Part shown: one piece after another, positions 24,452 through 33,736 of the stretch
Layout of the letters: the number at the start of each line of letters is the position of its first letter
Position numbering within the stretch: the first letter of the stretch is position 1
NCBI RefSeq assembly: GCF_007714205.1
Contig: NZ_VMQU01000035.1
Coordinates: forward strand, 1-44,866
DNA: 44,866 bases
Direction: 5' to 3'
Origin: Mycobacterium helveticum
GTDB taxonomy: Bacteria > Actinomycetota > Actinomycetes > Mycobacteriales > Mycobacteriaceae
Made by a program: the position numbers and the translations under genes
The notes under the pieces: model-generated
What the model was told of the DNA's origin: nothing
What the model saw: the letters and a program-made list of their open reading frames with translations, nothing else
The model's database searches: none

Positions 24452-25507
24452 TCATCGCTTGAGCAGCGGGCTGCGCACGCCTCCGGCGGCCTTGTCGCGG
24501 GCATCGAAGAAGTCCTCGCGGAAAATATCGCGCGGAAAAAGCCGCTTGCGCATGAGCGTCTTCAGGGTGGCGTCGACCATCGGCGGTGGGCCACATACAT
24601 AGGCCACACACCCGGCGGCTGTGGCCAGCCCGGCCTCGAGCACGTCGGTCACCATCCCCGACGCGTAGCCGTCGGCCTCCTGTTCGGAAAGGCACGGCCG
24701 GTACACGAACCGGTCCGGGTGACGACCCTGCAGCTCGCGAAAGAATTCCTCGTCGTAGAGGTGCCGAACGGTGCGCGCCCCCACGTAGAGGGTGACGTGC
24801 TGGCCGGATTCCGCTAACACGTGCCGCACGATCGACTTGATCGGCGCCAGCCCGGTGCCGCCGGCGACCATGATCATGGGTTCGGGGCGCGATGCATGGA
24901 AAAAGAATCGGCCGTAGGGCCCCGACAGCGCGACTTGGTCCCCGGCGGCGAGGTTTTTGAAAATCCACCCATCGCTGGCGAGGCCGCCGGGCGTCCGGCG
25001 GATGTGCAACTCGAGCCGGCCTGGTTCGGCGGGCGTGTTGGCCATCGAATAGGTGCGGGTCTGCCCGCTGCCGGGTACCTGGATCGAGACGTACTGCCCG
25101 GGGTTGAAGGCGATGTCATGGTCGAGATCCAGGATCAGGCGGCGCGTCTCCTCGGCGATGTCGGACAGCTCGACCACGGTGCCGGTGAAATCGCTCACCG
25201 GATGCATGGTGATGCCCTCCTCCACCTCGACGTCGCCGTCGATGGTGACATCGGAGCGGGGCGTTGCCACACAGAGCAGCGCCTTGCCTTCGTCGCGCTC
25301 GAAATCCATCAACGCAAACGACGACGCCGCGCCGAAGTCCACCTCGCCGTCGAGCACTTCCGCCTTGCAGGTGCCGCAAGTGCCGTGAGTGCAGGCATGC
25401 GGCAACCAAATGCCCGCACGCAAGCAGGCGTCCAGAATCGGCTGGTCGGCCCGGCACTCGATCTCGGTGCCCAGCGGTTCGACGGTGATCCGGTATGCCT
25501 CAGTCAA
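24452..25507 (-). CDS. dmpP: Phenol hydroxylase reductase component (DmpP-like)
   Basis: A 351-residue NADH-dependent reductase. The N-terminal plant-type [2Fe-2S] cluster uses Cys39, Cys44, Cys47 and Cys79. An FAD domain (RTYSMANTP) and an NAD domain (MVAGGTGLAPI, YVCGPPPMVD) follow. It delivers electrons directly to the phenol hydroxylase oxygenase without a Rieske protein. The start is a TTG at 25507, because an in-frame stop lies three codons upstream and GAAGGGG sits about ten bases before it. Last gene of the dmpLMNOP order. Confidence 0.92.
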   Translation of the reverse strand: MTEAYRITVEPLGTEIECRADQPILDACLRAGIWLPHACTHGTCGTCKAEVLDGEVDFGAASSFALMDFERDEGKALLCVATPRSDVTIDGDVEVEEGITMHPVSDFTGTVVELSDIAEETRRLILDLDHDIAFNPGQYVSIQVPGSGQTRTYSMANTPAEPGRLELHIRRTPGGLASDGWIFKNLAAGDQVALSGPYGRFFFHASRPEPMIMVAGGTGLAPIKSIVRHVLAESGQHVTLYVGARTVRHLYDEEFFRELQGRHPDRFVYRPCLSEQEADGYASGMVTDVLEAGLATAAGCVAYVCGPPPMVDATLKTLMRKRLFPRDIFREDFFDARDKAAGGVRSPLLKR

Positions 25508-25548
25508 CGAGTGTCACCCCTTCTGCGAACCTTGTGCCACCAGCACCG

Positions 25549-25881
25549 TCACAAGCGCGTTGGCGCACGGAACGACAGCACGCTTTTGTGGCCCACGCCG
25601 AGCTCGGCGAGCGAGCTGGCGTCGTGGGGGTCCAACGGCTTACCATCGACGGCCCAGTCGGCGTAGCTTCCGGGCCGAAAGTCCGGATCGGATGCCGCCC
25701 AGGGTTCGACAAACTGCTCGATGAAGTCCTTCCACGGCAGGGCCTTGGGTGCACGGAAGCACGCGGCGGCGCAAAACGTGGGGTTGTTCTGCCACCAGAC
25801 GTTCACCAGCTGGTCGTCGCCGTAGAGCTCTTGCCGGGAGCGTGACGGGTAGGAGTAATCGTAGAGGGCCTTGACCGCCAT
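25549..25881 (-). CDS. dmpO: Phenol hydroxylase P4 subunit (DmpO-like)
   Basis: A 110-residue gamma subunit of multicomponent phenol hydroxylase, with the family start MAVKALYDYSYPSRSRQELY and a C-terminal LAELGVGHKSVLSFR segment. It associates with DmpL and DmpN to form the hydroxylase. It starts five bases after dmpN and is followed by a 41-base gap to dmpP. Confidence 0.9.
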   Translation of the reverse strand: MAVKALYDYSYPSRSRQELYGDDQLVNVWWQNNPTFCAAACFRAPKALPWKDFIEQFVEPWAASDPDFRPGSYADWAVDGKPLDPHDASSLAELGVGHKSVLSFRAPTRL

Positions 25882-25886
25882 GGCAC

Positions 25887-27410
25887 TCAGCCTCCCACCG
25901 ATGCGGTCTGCTGACTGAGCTGCGCATGCCAGCGCTGCCAGTTGCGGTGCTCCACCGAGCCGACATATTCGCCGTTATCGCCCTCTTCCATGCCGTACCA
26001 GGTCAAGACTTCGGGCACTGTCGGGCCGCCGCAGTTGCCCTGGTAGATCTGGTGCACCGGCAGCCAGGCCTGGCGGTATTTCTCCGGCTCCCGGTCGAAG
26101 ATCCACTTGCAGCCGTCGGAGCAGAAGTTGTAGCGCTCACCGTCGAACACGCTGGACCGCTGGGCGATGGTGGTCGGGTCGCCGGGTTCGGTCAAGGTCA
26201 TGGGAATCTGGCAGGTCTGGCACAGTTGCGGCAGTCCTTGGAAGAAGAACCTGCCTCCGGACTCCTGGATTCGCCGCGCCTTGTTCCACAGTGGCCGGTA
26301 GTACTTGTCGAACGTTTCGGGGTACTGCTGCGAATGCCAGTCCATCTCCGCGGGCTCGGGCACGGTGGTGGTGAAGCCGGCCGCGAAGCCGAATTGGTAG
26401 AGCGTCCAGTACAGCTGATGCGACAGCAGATCCTTTTCGGCGATGGCCTGCTCGACGTGCCGGGGCGGATTGATGCCGTAGAAGGCCAGGTCGGGGAACA
26501 ACCCGCCCATCATCTGCTCTTCGAAGTAGAGCTCGAACGCTTCTTTCCAGCTCATCACCTTGCGCGGCAGCATGTAGTCCATCATCGCCGCGACCAGCCC
26601 GGTCACTCGATAGGCCCGCCAGAACCATTTGTCGATCCAGCCCTGGACGATCGGCACATTGGCTTCGTCCTGCTCGAGCAGGAACTTGATGGACTCCAGC
26701 CCGAAGGTCATGTGCCGACTCTCGTCGCTCTGTGCGGAGAACCCGAAGGTCATCGTCGGCAGATCCCCGTTGAAGCTGGCCGCCGACATGAACGGCACGA
26801 ACAGCAGGTTGGTCAGCAGGTACTCGAAGGAGAACCCGATCGCGATGAGGAACTCGAACGGGCCGGCAGCCAGCGCATCGTCGAAGAACGACTTGGGGAC
26901 CGACAGATACCACACCCGGTCGTGCATCTGGCTCCAGTTGTGAAAGCCGGGGTAGTACTTGTTGTAGTTCGACAGCGCGTGGATCTCGGTTTGGGTGTGC
27001 CGCAGCTCGTCGATCGACTCACATAGTGCGGCGAATCGCGGTCCGGCGCCGTTGAGGTGCCGGGACAGGTAGGCAAAATGCCGGTGGGCTTGATATTCCA
27101 GCGGCGTTACGCCCTGCAGGAACAACTTCATCGCGTTGAAGTAGCGCGCATCTGCCACCGTCAGGTGGCCCTGGGACTGGGCGAACCCGTCCAGCACCGC
27201 GTAAAGCCGCTTGTCCTTTTCCGCTTGGTACTTGTGATAGGCGTCGACGGTCAGCCGGAATGGGTCCTCCCACTTAGACCAGTCGTGGATCTTGATGCCC
27301 TCGAACGAGGTATGCGGAAAGACCGCGGCGGCGTCGACATAGGTTGGGTCCCAGTGCACGTCGCGGGTCAGCGCCGCGTAGCGCTGCTTCATGGGGAGCT
27401 TCTTGGCCAT
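25887..27410 (-). CDS. dmpN: Phenol hydroxylase alpha (large) subunit (DmpN-like)
   Basis: A 507-residue diiron catalytic subunit. Predicted ligands are Glu105, Glu135 and His138 (DELRH), Glu196, Glu230 and His233 (DESRH). The C-terminal region carries paired cysteines (CQTCQIP and CSDGC), as in DmpN. It hydroxylates phenol and cresols ortho to the existing hydroxyl, giving catechol or methylcatechol. The ATG has AAAGGAAAC upstream. It follows the effector gene by about 45 bases. Here it would act on the phenols formed by the TmoA-type enzyme. Confidence 0.94.
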   Translation of the reverse strand: MAKKLPMKQRYAALTRDVHWDPTYVDAAAVFPHTSFEGIKIHDWSKWEDPFRLTVDAYHKYQAEKDKRLYAVLDGFAQSQGHLTVADARYFNAMKLFLQGVTPLEYQAHRHFAYLSRHLNGAGPRFAALCESIDELRHTQTEIHALSNYNKYYPGFHNWSQMHDRVWYLSVPKSFFDDALAAGPFEFLIAIGFSFEYLLTNLLFVPFMSAASFNGDLPTMTFGFSAQSDESRHMTFGLESIKFLLEQDEANVPIVQGWIDKWFWRAYRVTGLVAAMMDYMLPRKVMSWKEAFELYFEEQMMGGLFPDLAFYGINPPRHVEQAIAEKDLLSHQLYWTLYQFGFAAGFTTTVPEPAEMDWHSQQYPETFDKYYRPLWNKARRIQESGGRFFFQGLPQLCQTCQIPMTLTEPGDPTTIAQRSSVFDGERYNFCSDGCKWIFDREPEKYRQAWLPVHQIYQGNCGGPTVPEVLTWYGMEEGDNGEYVGSVEHRNWQRWHAQLSQQTASVGG

Positions 27411-27455
27411 TTTGCGTTGTTTCCTTTTCCCGATGGTTCTTTTTCGACGGTCTGC

Positions 27456-27746
27456 TCAGTGGTCCCAGGCGATGACGATCTCGTCGTCGTCCCATTCCTG
27501 GATGTTGCCGTAATAGGTGACGATCGACATCTGAAATTCGTGGGTCTCCCAAGGACGGCTCAACAGCTTTTCGATGGTCTCCCGACGTACGACCAGTTGG
27601 CCCGGAGCCTGGATCTTGATCAGGCCGGGAAAGTGCGTGACGGTGCAGTCGGGGTTGTCCGCTTCGATCGCTTCGATGATGCGGCGGCTGTCTTCGCTGT
27701 TCTCCTGCAGGTCGACGCCGACCTTGCGGACACCGGCGGCGGTCAT
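27456..27746 (-). CDS. dmpM: Phenol hydroxylase effector protein (DmpM-like)
   Basis: A 96-residue cofactor-free MmoB/DmpM effector (KVGVDLQENSEDSRRIIEAI, then EADNPDCTVTHFPGLIKIQA). It binds the hydroxylase and is needed for efficient turnover in characterised phenol hydroxylases. Its ATG overlaps the dmpL stop by four bases. It is distinct in sequence from the TmoD effector of the neighbouring oxygenase. Confidence 0.9.
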   Translation of the reverse strand: MTAAGVRKVGVDLQENSEDSRRIIEAIEADNPDCTVTHFPGLIKIQAPGQLVVRRETIEKLLSRPWETHEFQMSIVTYYGNIQEWDDDEIVIAWDH

Positions 27747-28750
27747 GCGATCTTCTCCTCGATCGTCGTGGCGCGAAGCTGTTCAACGAAGCGCTCTACC
27801 GCGGCGACCGCACCGACGTCGGCGGCCTCGTCTGCGGCCCGGGCGAGTCCACTGACCGCCTCGGTCGCCTTCGGCAACCAGATATCGATGGTTGTCCGCA
27901 GGACATGCGCGTTGCCGGGGCCGTGCTCGGCATCGGCCAGCCACGCCGCGATCAGCGCGTTCAGCCACTTGCGGTGGTCCACGAACCAATCGCCGAGGTG
28001 TTGACCGAGCAGGCTGAGCGCGCTCGCTCCGGACACCAACGCCTGCTTGTCCAGGTGCTGATACACCAGCTGGTAGATGAGCTGATCCGCAACGTCCCAC
28101 GCAACGGTGGCCACCGCCCAGTCCGGCTCGACCAGCAGCTCCTCGGCAAAGCGCCGCAAGGGCTGCAGATGCTCGTCGCCCAGCCAGCGCCCGCGCGCCT
28201 GGTCAAGCAGTTCGGCGCTGCCGTCAGCGAGGGCGAGACCGATCCGCGACAACAGCTGCGCGTTGCCGATCCTGTCGAACGCGGCGAACGACAGGCATTG
28301 CTCGATGCTGGTGCCGTAGGCGAATCGGGCACCGTTCGAACTGATCAATTGCGCACCGCCCTCGTAGTGGCGCAACGGCAGCAACGTGCTCACCGCAAGC
28401 GCTCGCCATGCATCCGGCAAGTTCGCCAGCAAACTGCGGCTCTCGACGTAGTCGAGCGTCTTGGCGAACGCGTCGAACAGTTGGCTCCGCGCGGTGACGT
28501 AGGGCGCGTAGTAGTACTGCCGGGGATCGGTAAACGAGTACGGATCAGTCAGCCGCAACGCCGAGTACCGCTCGTCGTAAATCTCACGCTCCGAGTCCCA
28601 CAGTGGCCGGTAGTGGAAGTTCTCCACGGGCTGCACGTCGATCGTGCCCTCCTGGTAGCGGGTGGCCGGCTTGTCGCCGTATCGCCGCACCAATGGCGTG
28701 AAGGTCGCGCGCAGCGGGTCAATCGCTTGAGTTCGCAGTTCGTATTGCAT
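27743..28750 (-). CDS. dmpL: Phenol hydroxylase beta subunit (DmpL-like)
   Basis: A 335-residue hydroxylase beta subunit starting MQYELRTQAIDPLRATF. The motif EGTIDVQPVENFHYRPLWD is typical of DmpL. It has no diiron ligands. It forms the hydroxylase with DmpN and DmpO. The longer reading frame upstream is a shadow of the preceding gene and is rejected. The gene starts two bases after the previous stop, so the two are coupled. Confidence 0.92.
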   Translation of the reverse strand: MQYELRTQAIDPLRATFTPLVRRYGDKPATRYQEGTIDVQPVENFHYRPLWDSEREIYDERYSALRLTDPYSFTDPRQYYYAPYVTARSQLFDAFAKTLDYVESRSLLANLPDAWRALAVSTLLPLRHYEGGAQLISSNGARFAYGTSIEQCLSFAAFDRIGNAQLLSRIGLALADGSAELLDQARGRWLGDEHLQPLRRFAEELLVEPDWAVATVAWDVADQLIYQLVYQHLDKQALVSGASALSLLGQHLGDWFVDHRKWLNALIAAWLADAEHGPGNAHVLRTTIDIWLPKATEAVSGLARAADEAADVGAVAAVERFVEQLRATTIEEKIA

Positions 28751-28751
28751 C

Positions 28752-29195
28752 TCACGCCTCCACCGGAATCTGTTGGGAAAAGCTCGGTTGCCCGGACAGC
28801 AACGCCAGGATGAGATCGGCGACCGCCTTCGGGTCGGCGAGCTCATGACGGGTGTCGGTGAACTCGCCCGGCAGCGGCACGCCACCGTCGCAGAGAAGCC
28901 GACCCTGGGCATGCCGGCCGTCGAAGGCCATCGACATCTCGGCGCGGCGGTCACGGTAGCTCAACGTGAAGCACAACCGGCGGTCGACAGCCTCGTCCAC
29001 CAGGTCGATCCGCTCGCCGCGCGCGGCAAGCACGGCGTTGGCCTCGCTGACCAACTGTTCGGCCAGCGAACGGACTGCGACCTGATAATCGGCACCCTCA
29101 CCCACGGGCTTGGGTAACGCCTCAGCCGTGGCGGGCGCGACCGCCTCGGCTTGTGCATCCACCACCGCCGCTACGGCAGACATGAACGGGGTCAT
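28752..29195 (-). CDS. Unrecognised small protein at the dmpK position
   Basis: A protein of about 147 residues in the position where dmpK (phenol hydroxylase assembly protein P0, about 70-90 residues) normally sits. I see no clear DmpK similarity. The protein has an Ala/Val-rich N-terminal half and a C-terminal domain (RRLCFTLSYRDRRAEMSMAF). Of two possible ATG starts (29195, 29183) I chose the first. A GTG at 29258 lies next to the palindromic operator and is unlikely. Tight linkage to dmpL suggests a role in assembly or stability of the hydroxylase, which is inference only. Confidence 0.6.
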   Translation of the reverse strand: MTPFMSAVAAVVDAQAEAVAPATAEALPKPVGEGADYQVAVRSLAEQLVSEANAVLAARGERIDLVDEAVDRRLCFTLSYRDRRAEMSMAFDGRHAQGRLLCDGGVPLPGEFTDTRHELADPKAVADLILALLSGQPSFSQQIPVEA

Positions 29196-29235
29196 GTAAG
29201 TCACTGTGCTCGCCCCGGCGACCGTGATCCAGCAG

Positions 29236-29254
29236 TGTTCCCAATGACGGAACG
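29236..29254. promoter_or_regulatory. Candidate operator upstream of the phenol hydroxylase operon (GTTCC-N7-GGAAC)
   Basis: TGTTCCCAATGACGGAACG has perfect GTTCC and GGAAC arms with seven bases between. It lies 41 bases upstream of the chosen start of the first phenol hydroxylase operon gene, in the roughly 160-base gap after dmpC. The distance is nearly the same as before dmpE and before the xylT-like gene. Confidence 0.65.
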
Positions 29255-29352
29255 ACACCCGGCACAGGTGCAGGCGCAGAAGGGTAGCGACATGGCAATC
29301 CGCCCGCGAACCGGAAGGTCGTCGGCTCGCGGGCGCAATAGTCGGTTCGGGC

Positions 29353-30792
29353 TCAGCCCGCCTGAATCTGCATCACCACAGCCTTGGGTTCGGTGAAGAA
29401 CTCGCGGCTGAAGTTGCCGCCCTCCCGCCCGATGCCGGAGTCGCCGACCCCGCCGAACGGAGCGCGCAGATCGCGGATGAAAAAACAGTTCACCCACACC
29501 GTGCCGGCTCGCAGCTTCGCAGACACCCGGTGGGCGCGGTGCACGTTCTCGGTGAACAGCATCGCGTTCAAGCCGTACCGGGTGTCGTTGGCCAACCGGA
29601 TCGCGTCGGCCTCGGTGTCGAACGGCATCACCACTGCCACCGGGCCGAAAATCTCCTCGCGGCTGCAGCGCGCCTGCTGTCCCAGCCCGGTCACGATGGT
29701 GGGCAGCACACCCCAGCCTTCACCGAGGCCACCCGTGACGATTGTGCCGCCTTCGGTCTCAATCGATTCAATATAGCCGCGCACCTTGCGATAGTGCTCC
29801 TCAGAAGCCAGCGGCCCGATCTGAGTGGCCTCTTGCTTCGGATCGCCCACTACCATCGCCTGCGCCGCCGTGGTGAACCGACCGACGAATTCGTCGTAGA
29901 TGTCGCGCTGCACATACAGCCGCGACCCGGCCAGACATACCTGGCCGGTGTTGGTGAAAATCGCCTTGATGGACCATTCCACGGCGGTGTCTAAGTCTGC
30001 GTCGGCGAACACCACGTTGGCGCCTTTACCGCCGAGCTCTAAGCTCACCGGGGTCAGGTTGCCCGCCGCCGCCCGCGCGATCGCCCGGCCGGTGCCCGAT
30101 TCGCCGGTGAAGGTGATTCGGTCGACATCGGGGTCCTCGGTGAGCGCCTGCCCCACCGAGTCGGGCCCGTAGCCGTGCACCACATTGAGCACCCCGGGTG
30201 GCATACCGGCTTCGATCGCAAGCCGCCCCAGAATGGTGGCCGAGACGGGGGTGTCTTCAGCGGGTTTGAGCACCACGGTGTTGCCCCACGCCAGCGCCGG
30301 TGCGACTTTCCAGGTCTCCAGCATGAGCGGGAAATTCCACGGCGCAATGGCCGCTACCACCCCGGCCGGCTCGAAGCGCGTGTAGGCGTGATGCCCCGTG
30401 TCCATGGGCAGCGCGTCCGCCGTAGCCAGCCGCGCATGGTCGGCGAAGAACCGGAAGTTGGCCGCAGCGCGGGGTACGTCATTGCCGCGCGATTGGCTGA
30501 TCGGCTTGCCCATGTCGCGGGTGTCGGCCATACCGAGCTCATCGGCATGCGCCTCGATCAGGTCGGCCAACCGATTCAGGATCCGGCCTCGCGCGCCATA
30601 CCCCATCCGCGGCCACGGTCCTTCGTCAAAGGCGCGCCGCGCCGCGGCCACCGCGCGGGCAGCATCCGCGGCGTCACCCAAAGCGATCTCGGCCCACTGC
30701 TGGCCGGTGTAGGGGTCGATGGACGTAAACGTCGCACCGGACGCCGATTTGACCTCCGCGCCGTCGATGATATGCCCGAAAAACTCCGTCAC
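29353..30792 (-). CDS. dmpC: 2-Hydroxymuconic semialdehyde dehydrogenase (DmpC-like)
   Basis: A 479-residue aldehyde dehydrogenase. Visible motifs are the NAD-binding FTGESGTGRAI, the catalytic Glu in LELGGKGAN and the catalytic Cys in GQVCLAGS. The end GGVGDSGIGREGGNFSREFF is typical of the 2-hydroxymuconic semialdehyde dehydrogenase group (DmpC, XylG). It oxidises the ring-fission aldehyde to 2-hydroxymuconate, opening the oxalocrotonate branch. Its start overlaps the tautomerase stop by four bases. It is the last gene of the meta operon. Confidence 0.9.
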   Translation of the reverse strand: MTEFFGHIIDGAEVKSASGATFTSIDPYTGQQWAEIALGDAADAARAVAAARRAFDEGPWPRMGYGARGRILNRLADLIEAHADELGMADTRDMGKPISQSRGNDVPRAAANFRFFADHARLATADALPMDTGHHAYTRFEPAGVVAAIAPWNFPLMLETWKVAPALAWGNTVVLKPAEDTPVSATILGRLAIEAGMPPGVLNVVHGYGPDSVGQALTEDPDVDRITFTGESGTGRAIARAAAGNLTPVSLELGGKGANVVFADADLDTAVEWSIKAIFTNTGQVCLAGSRLYVQRDIYDEFVGRFTTAAQAMVVGDPKQEATQIGPLASEEHYRKVRGYIESIETEGGTIVTGGLGEGWGVLPTIVTGLGQQARCSREEIFGPVAVVMPFDTEADAIRLANDTRYGLNAMLFTENVHRAHRVSAKLRAGTVWVNCFFIRDLRAPFGGVGDSGIGREGGNFSREFFTEPKAVVMQIQAG

Positions 30793-31001
30793 GGTTTTGT
30801 CTCCTTTGCTGTGGCTGCGCGCTCCGCCAGGGTCACCCCACCGGCCGACCAGTGCGTGGCTGGGACTTCGCGCACCACCACGCGGATGCTCGCCTCCGGC
30901 GCCCCGATCGCCCGGTGCACCGCGGCGTGCACCTCGGCAAGCAGCGCCCGGATCTGCTCGGGACGGCGTCCCTCGACGAGGGTGATTTCCACCAGCGGCA
31001 C
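30789..31001 (-). CDS. dmpI: 4-Oxalocrotonate tautomerase (DmpI-like)
   Basis: A 70-residue tautomerase. If translation starts at the GTG at 31001, the first residue after the initiator is Pro, and the numbering then gives Pro1, Arg11 and Arg39, the catalytic residues of 4-oxalocrotonate tautomerase. A GAGGTG sequence about ten bases upstream supports this. The frame can be opened three codons earlier at 31010, but that would bury the catalytic proline. The Phe50 position is Trp here. It converts 2-hydroxymuconate to the 2-oxo form for the decarboxylase. It starts one base after the dmpH stop. Confidence 0.88.
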   Translation of the reverse strand: MPLVEITLVEGRRPEQIRALLAEVHAAVHRAIGAPEASIRVVVREVPATHWSAGGVTLAERAATAKETKP

Positions 31002-31002
31002 G

Positions 31003-31785
31003 TCACTCACACCTCAAGGTGACCGAGCCCAGGGTGGAAAAGTCGGCGCTGACCCGGCTGCCCGGTTCGACGAATACGGCGTCGGTCAAGCCACCGGTCA
31101 GCACCACCCATCCCGGCTCCAACGCCTGACGGCGCTTGGCCAGGGCGTTGGCCGCCAACGCCAGCGCCTCCCCCGGATGACCCTGCACCGCGGCGCCGGT
31201 GGCGGAGTCGACCACTTCACCATCAACTGCGAGCAGGCACGCTTCCAACGCGAGGTCCAAGTCCTCGGGCTTGCGGGCCACTCCCCCGACGACGAACAAC
31301 GCCGAGGACGCGTTGTCGGCCACCACATCGGGCAGTGTGAACTTGAAATCGGTGAAGCGGCTGTCGATGATCTCCAAGCCGCCGTACACGTGCGATACCG
31401 CCTCCATCGCCCGCGCCGCGGTGACGCCGGGCCCGGCGAGCCGCTCGCCGAGCACGAACACGATCTCGGGTTCGACCCGCGGATGGATCAGCTGCCCGAC
31501 GACCAGTGGCGCGCCCGCGGGCAACACCATTCGGTCGGTCAGCCACGCCGTCAGCGGCGAATCGATTCCCATGCGCTGCTGCTTGGCCCGTGAGGTCAGC
31601 CCGAGCTTAACCCCGACGATGTGCTCCCCGGATTCCACCTTGCGGCACAAAATCTCGTCTTGCACCTGGTAGGCAGTCTCGAGGTCCAATTCGGGCCACT
31701 CGGCGGTGATCGGGCCGCGGTCGATACGCTGAGCCTCGGCAGCTGCCAGCACCGACGCCGCCCGGGCCACACCCCATTCGGTCAC
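31003..31785 (-). CDS. dmpH: 4-Oxalocrotonate decarboxylase (DmpH-like)
   Basis: A 260-residue member of the fumarylacetoacetase-like hydratase/decarboxylase family. The segment [20 protein letters not shown] and the early [12 protein letters not shown] are typical of oxalocrotonate decarboxylase rather than the hydratase. A magnesium site is expected from [10 protein letters not shown]. It decarboxylates 4-oxalocrotonate to 2-hydroxypenta-2,4-dienoate, usually in complex with the hydratase DmpE, encoded three genes upstream. It starts with GTG in a GTGA overlap with the dmpG stop. Confidence 0.88.
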   Translation of the reverse strand: MTEWGVARAASVLAAAEAQRIDRGPITAEWPELDLETAYQVQDEILCRKVESGEHIVGVKLGLTSRAKQQRMGIDSPLTAWLTDRMVLPAGAPLVVGQLIHPRVEPEIVFVLGERLAGPGVTAARAMEAVSHVYGGLEIIDSRFTDFKFTLPDVVADNASSALFVVGGVARKPEDLDLALEACLLAVDGEVVDSATGAAVQGHPGEALALAANALAKRRQALEPGWVVLTGGLTDAVFVEPGSRVSADFSTLGSVTLRCE

Positions 31786-32828
31786 GCGACCGCTCCTGCC
31801 CGGTCGGCTGCCAACTGGATCGCGATGTCGATGATCATGTCCTCCTGGCCTCCGACGTAGCCGGCTTCGCCCACCCGCTGCAGGATCTCGTGCGCGGGCA
31901 CCCCGTAGCGTTCCGCAGCGCGTTCGGCGTGCAGCAGAAACGACGAGTAAACACCCGCGTAGCCCTGCACGATCGCGTTGCGCTCAGCCCATGGCAGCCG
32001 CGGAATGAACGGCAGCGCCACGTCCGCGGCGGCAGCCAGCAGCCCGGACATGTCCAACCCGGTGCGCACACCCATCTTGGCGAACGCCGCCGCCAGCACC
32101 TCGGTGGGCGAGTTGCCCGCGCCGGCGCCCAGCGCACAGAGCGTGCCGTCGATCTGCTTGGCCCCGGCCTGCACGGCGGCCAACGAGTTGGCCACACCCA
32201 GGCACAGGTTCTGATGGCCGTGCAGGCCGACCTGCGCCTGGCCACCGATCTCGGCGACCAAAGCTTCGACCCGCGCCCGCGCGCCGTCGGGTAACAACGC
32301 GCCAGCCGAATCCACCACGTAGACGCACTGACAGCCGGCATCGACCATGATCCGAGCCTGCTTGGCCAGCGCCTCAGGTGCGATCATGTGCGACAGCATC
32401 AAGAACCCGACAGTCTCCATCCCGAGGTCACGGGCGGCACCGAAGTGCTGGAGCGATACGTCGGCTTCGGTGCAGTGCGTCGCAATACGCGCCACCGCGG
32501 CGCCGGCGTCGCAGGCCTGACGCAGATTGGCCACCGTACCCAGACCGGGCAACAACAACACCGCGATCCGCGCGTTCTCCGCCTCGTCGACGGCCGCGGC
32601 CACCAACTTGATCTCATCCTCACCGGAGAAGCCGTAGTTGAAGCTGGATCCGCCCAGCCCGTCGCCATGGCTGACTTCGATCACCCGCACGCCCGCACTG
32701 TCGAGCGCCCGCACCACATCACGGACCTGCTGTTCGGTAAACCGGTGTGCCATCGCGTGGCTGCCGTCGCGCAGCGTGGTGTCGGTGATCCGGACGTCGA
32801 TGTCTTTGCTGCTGTCCCGCTCGCTCAT
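31782..32828 (-). CDS. dmpG: 4-Hydroxy-2-oxovalerate aldolase (DmpG-like)
   Basis: A 348-residue class II aldolase of the HMGL-like TIM-barrel family. [15 protein letters not shown] near the start supplies the catalytic Arg20 and metal-binding Asp, and GLHGHQN the metal-binding histidines. It cleaves 4-hydroxy-2-oxovalerate to pyruvate and acetaldehyde and channels the aldehyde to DmpF. The ATG at 32828 overlaps the DmpF stop (TGATG). The 27-codon upstream extension is a shadow of dmpF. Confidence 0.94.
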   Translation of the reverse strand: MSERDSSKDIDVRITDTTLRDGSHAMAHRFTEQQVRDVVRALDSAGVRVIEVSHGDGLGGSSFNYGFSGEDEIKLVAAAVDEAENARIAVLLLPGLGTVANLRQACDAGAAVARIATHCTEADVSLQHFGAARDLGMETVGFLMLSHMIAPEALAKQARIMVDAGCQCVYVVDSAGALLPDGARARVEALVAEIGGQAQVGLHGHQNLCLGVANSLAAVQAGAKQIDGTLCALGAGAGNSPTEVLAAAFAKMGVRTGLDMSGLLAAAADVALPFIPRLPWAERNAIVQGYAGVYSSFLLHAERAAERYGVPAHEILQRVGEAGYVGGQEDMIIDIAIQLAADRAGAVA

Positions 32829-33736
32829 CAGACCCCTACTTTCGCCTTGGCTAGCAGTTCGCCCACTCGCGCGGCGGCGGCCGTCATGATGTCCAAGTTG
32901 CCCGCCCACGGCGGCAAGTAGTCGCCGTTGCCGCGTACCTCGAGAAATACGCCCACCCGGGCCCGGCCGTTCCAGCCTTCCCGAGGTTCATCGAACTGCG
33001 GGTCGGCGCGCAACGTGTAGCCGGGAACGTAGTGGCGCACCTCGGCGACCATCTGCTCGATCGACGCCGTGATCTTGTCGCGATCGGCACCGGGATCGAT
33101 CGCACAAAACACCGTGTCGCGCATGAGCATCGGCGGCTCGGCCGGGTTGAGGATGATGATCGCCTTGCCGCGAGCCGCGCCGCCGACGTCCTCGATCGCC
33201 TTGGCGGTGGTCTCGGTGAACTCGTCGATGTTGGCCCGCGTGCCGGGCCCGGCCGACCGTGAGGCAATCGAGGCCACGATCTCCGCGTACGCCACCGGTG
33301 TCACCCGCGACACCGCCGCCACGATCGGGATGGTGGCCTGCCCACCACAGGTGATCATGTTGATGTTTGGTGCGTCGATGTGGGTAGGCAGGTTCACCGG
33401 CGGGCACACGAACGGGCCCACCGCGGCCGGGGTGAGGTCGATCGCCGTGATACCGGCCTCGGCGTACCGGACGGCGTTCGCCGCGTGCGCCCTGGCGCTG
33501 GTCGCCTCGAACACCAGGTCCGGCGGATCCTGGGCGAGCAGCCAGTCCACGCCGCCCGCGGAGGCCTCCACCCCCAACGCGGCCGCTCGGGCCAGCCCGT
33601 CCGACGCCGGGTCGACGCCCACCATGTAGCGCACGTCAATGTAGTCGCTGCGACGCAGCTTCGCCAGCAGGTCGGTTCCGATGTTGCCGGGCCCGACGAT
33701 CGCCGCCGTCGCTTTGTGAGACACCTCGCCAGTCAT
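32828..33736 (-). CDS. dmpF: Acylating acetaldehyde dehydrogenase (DmpF-like)
   Basis: A 302-residue CoA-acylating dehydrogenase with an N-terminal Rossmann motif ([14 protein letters not shown]) and a catalytic cysteine at about 130 ([12 protein letters not shown]). It turns acetaldehyde, or propanal from methyl-substituted substrates, into acyl-CoA and works in a channelling complex with the aldolase. Its ATG at 33736 overlaps the dmpE stop by four bases. The 57-codon extension upstream is a shadow of dmpE. Confidence 0.94.
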   Translation of the reverse strand: MTGEVSHKATAAIVGPGNIGTDLLAKLRRSDYIDVRYMVGVDPASDGLARAAALGVEASAGGVDWLLAQDPPDLVFEATSARAHAANAVRYAEAGITAIDLTPAAVGPFVCPPVNLPTHIDAPNINMITCGGQATIPIVAAVSRVTPVAYAEIVASIASRSAGPGTRANIDEFTETTAKAIEDVGGAARGKAIIILNPAEPPMLMRDTVFCAIDPGADRDKITASIEQMVAEVRHYVPGYTLRADPQFDEPREGWNGRARVGVFLEVRGNGDYLPPWAGNLDIMTAAAARVGELLAKAKVGV

